Shown: piece by piece, positions 16,238-16,266 of the stretch
Layout: every line of letters starts with the position of its first letter
Position numbering within the stretch: position 1 is the stretch's first letter
From: CAZYJD01 sp964647785
GTDB taxonomy: Bacteria > Bacteroidota > Bacteroidia > NS11-12g > UBA9320
DNA: 16,266 bases
Assembly (NCBI GenBank): GCA_964647785.1
Contig: CAZYJD010000046.1
Location: forward strand, 1 to 16,266
Reading direction: 5' to 3'
Position numbers and translations under genes: made by a program
The notes under the pieces: model-generated
Database searches by the model: none
The model's input: the letters and a program-made list of their open reading frames with translations, nothing else
What the model was told of the DNA's origin: nothing

Positions 16238-16266
16238 ATGTTTGAGCTATTTACCAATCCCCACAC
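16238..16266 (+). CDS. Start of a further gene, possibly TerC-family membrane protein (5' end only)
   Basis: An ATG at 16238 opens a frame reading MFELFTNPH before the window ends. TerC-family integral membrane proteins often start with M-x-E-[IL]-F-x-N-P, so this is a plausible match, but nine residues cannot establish the family. It follows the hmgA stop by 75 bases on the same strand, with a promoter-like octamer just upstream. Confidence 0.3.

Overview
The window looks like a chromosomal segment of a Bacteroidota (Bacteroidetes) bacterium. The evidence is a giant secreted protein ending in a gliding-motility-type C-terminal (CHU_C / type IX secretion) domain, TAnnTTTG-type promoter elements in front of several genes, and a thrS-infC-rpmI-rplT translation operon with family-typical proteins. 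No rRNA, tRNA, CRISPR array, transposase or phage gene was seen.

Layout. Bases 1-294 hold the 3' end of an unrecognised gene on the + strand. It is followed by malate dehydrogenase (mdh) with its own promoter, a strong intrinsic terminator, and an EamA-family transporter whose start codon touches the terminator T-tract. Bases 2375-10732 form one continuous reading frame for a secreted modular giant (2785 residues if read whole). It has a signal peptide, about nine degenerate PPC-like modules, a PKD domain, two Ig-like domains, ten 77-residue repeats spaced exactly 231 bp apart, two more PKD-like domains and a CHU_C sorting domain. A single in-frame TAG (9542-9544) in repeat 9 splits this frame and separates the secretion signal from the rest. 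A bidirectional terminator then divides the + strand block from the convergent - strand block.

The - strand block (14958 down to 10810) reads as an operon: TPR lipoprotein, thrS, infC, rpmI, rplT. Threonyl-tRNA synthetase, IF-3, L35 and L20 all serve translation. infC starts at a TTG overlapping the thrS stop, which suggests IF-3 autoregulation. The rpmI-rplT gap can fold and is a candidate L20-responsive leader. Divergent from the operon across only 46 bp is homogentisate 1,2-dioxygenase (hmgA, tyrosine/phenylalanine catabolism). The last 29 bases appear to open a further + strand gene whose first residues resemble TerC-family membrane proteins.

Most notable: the amber codon, which replaces the conserved Asp of repeat 9 in an otherwise intact gene; the indel-free 231-bp array with two unit subtypes; and the regulatory features of the translation operon.
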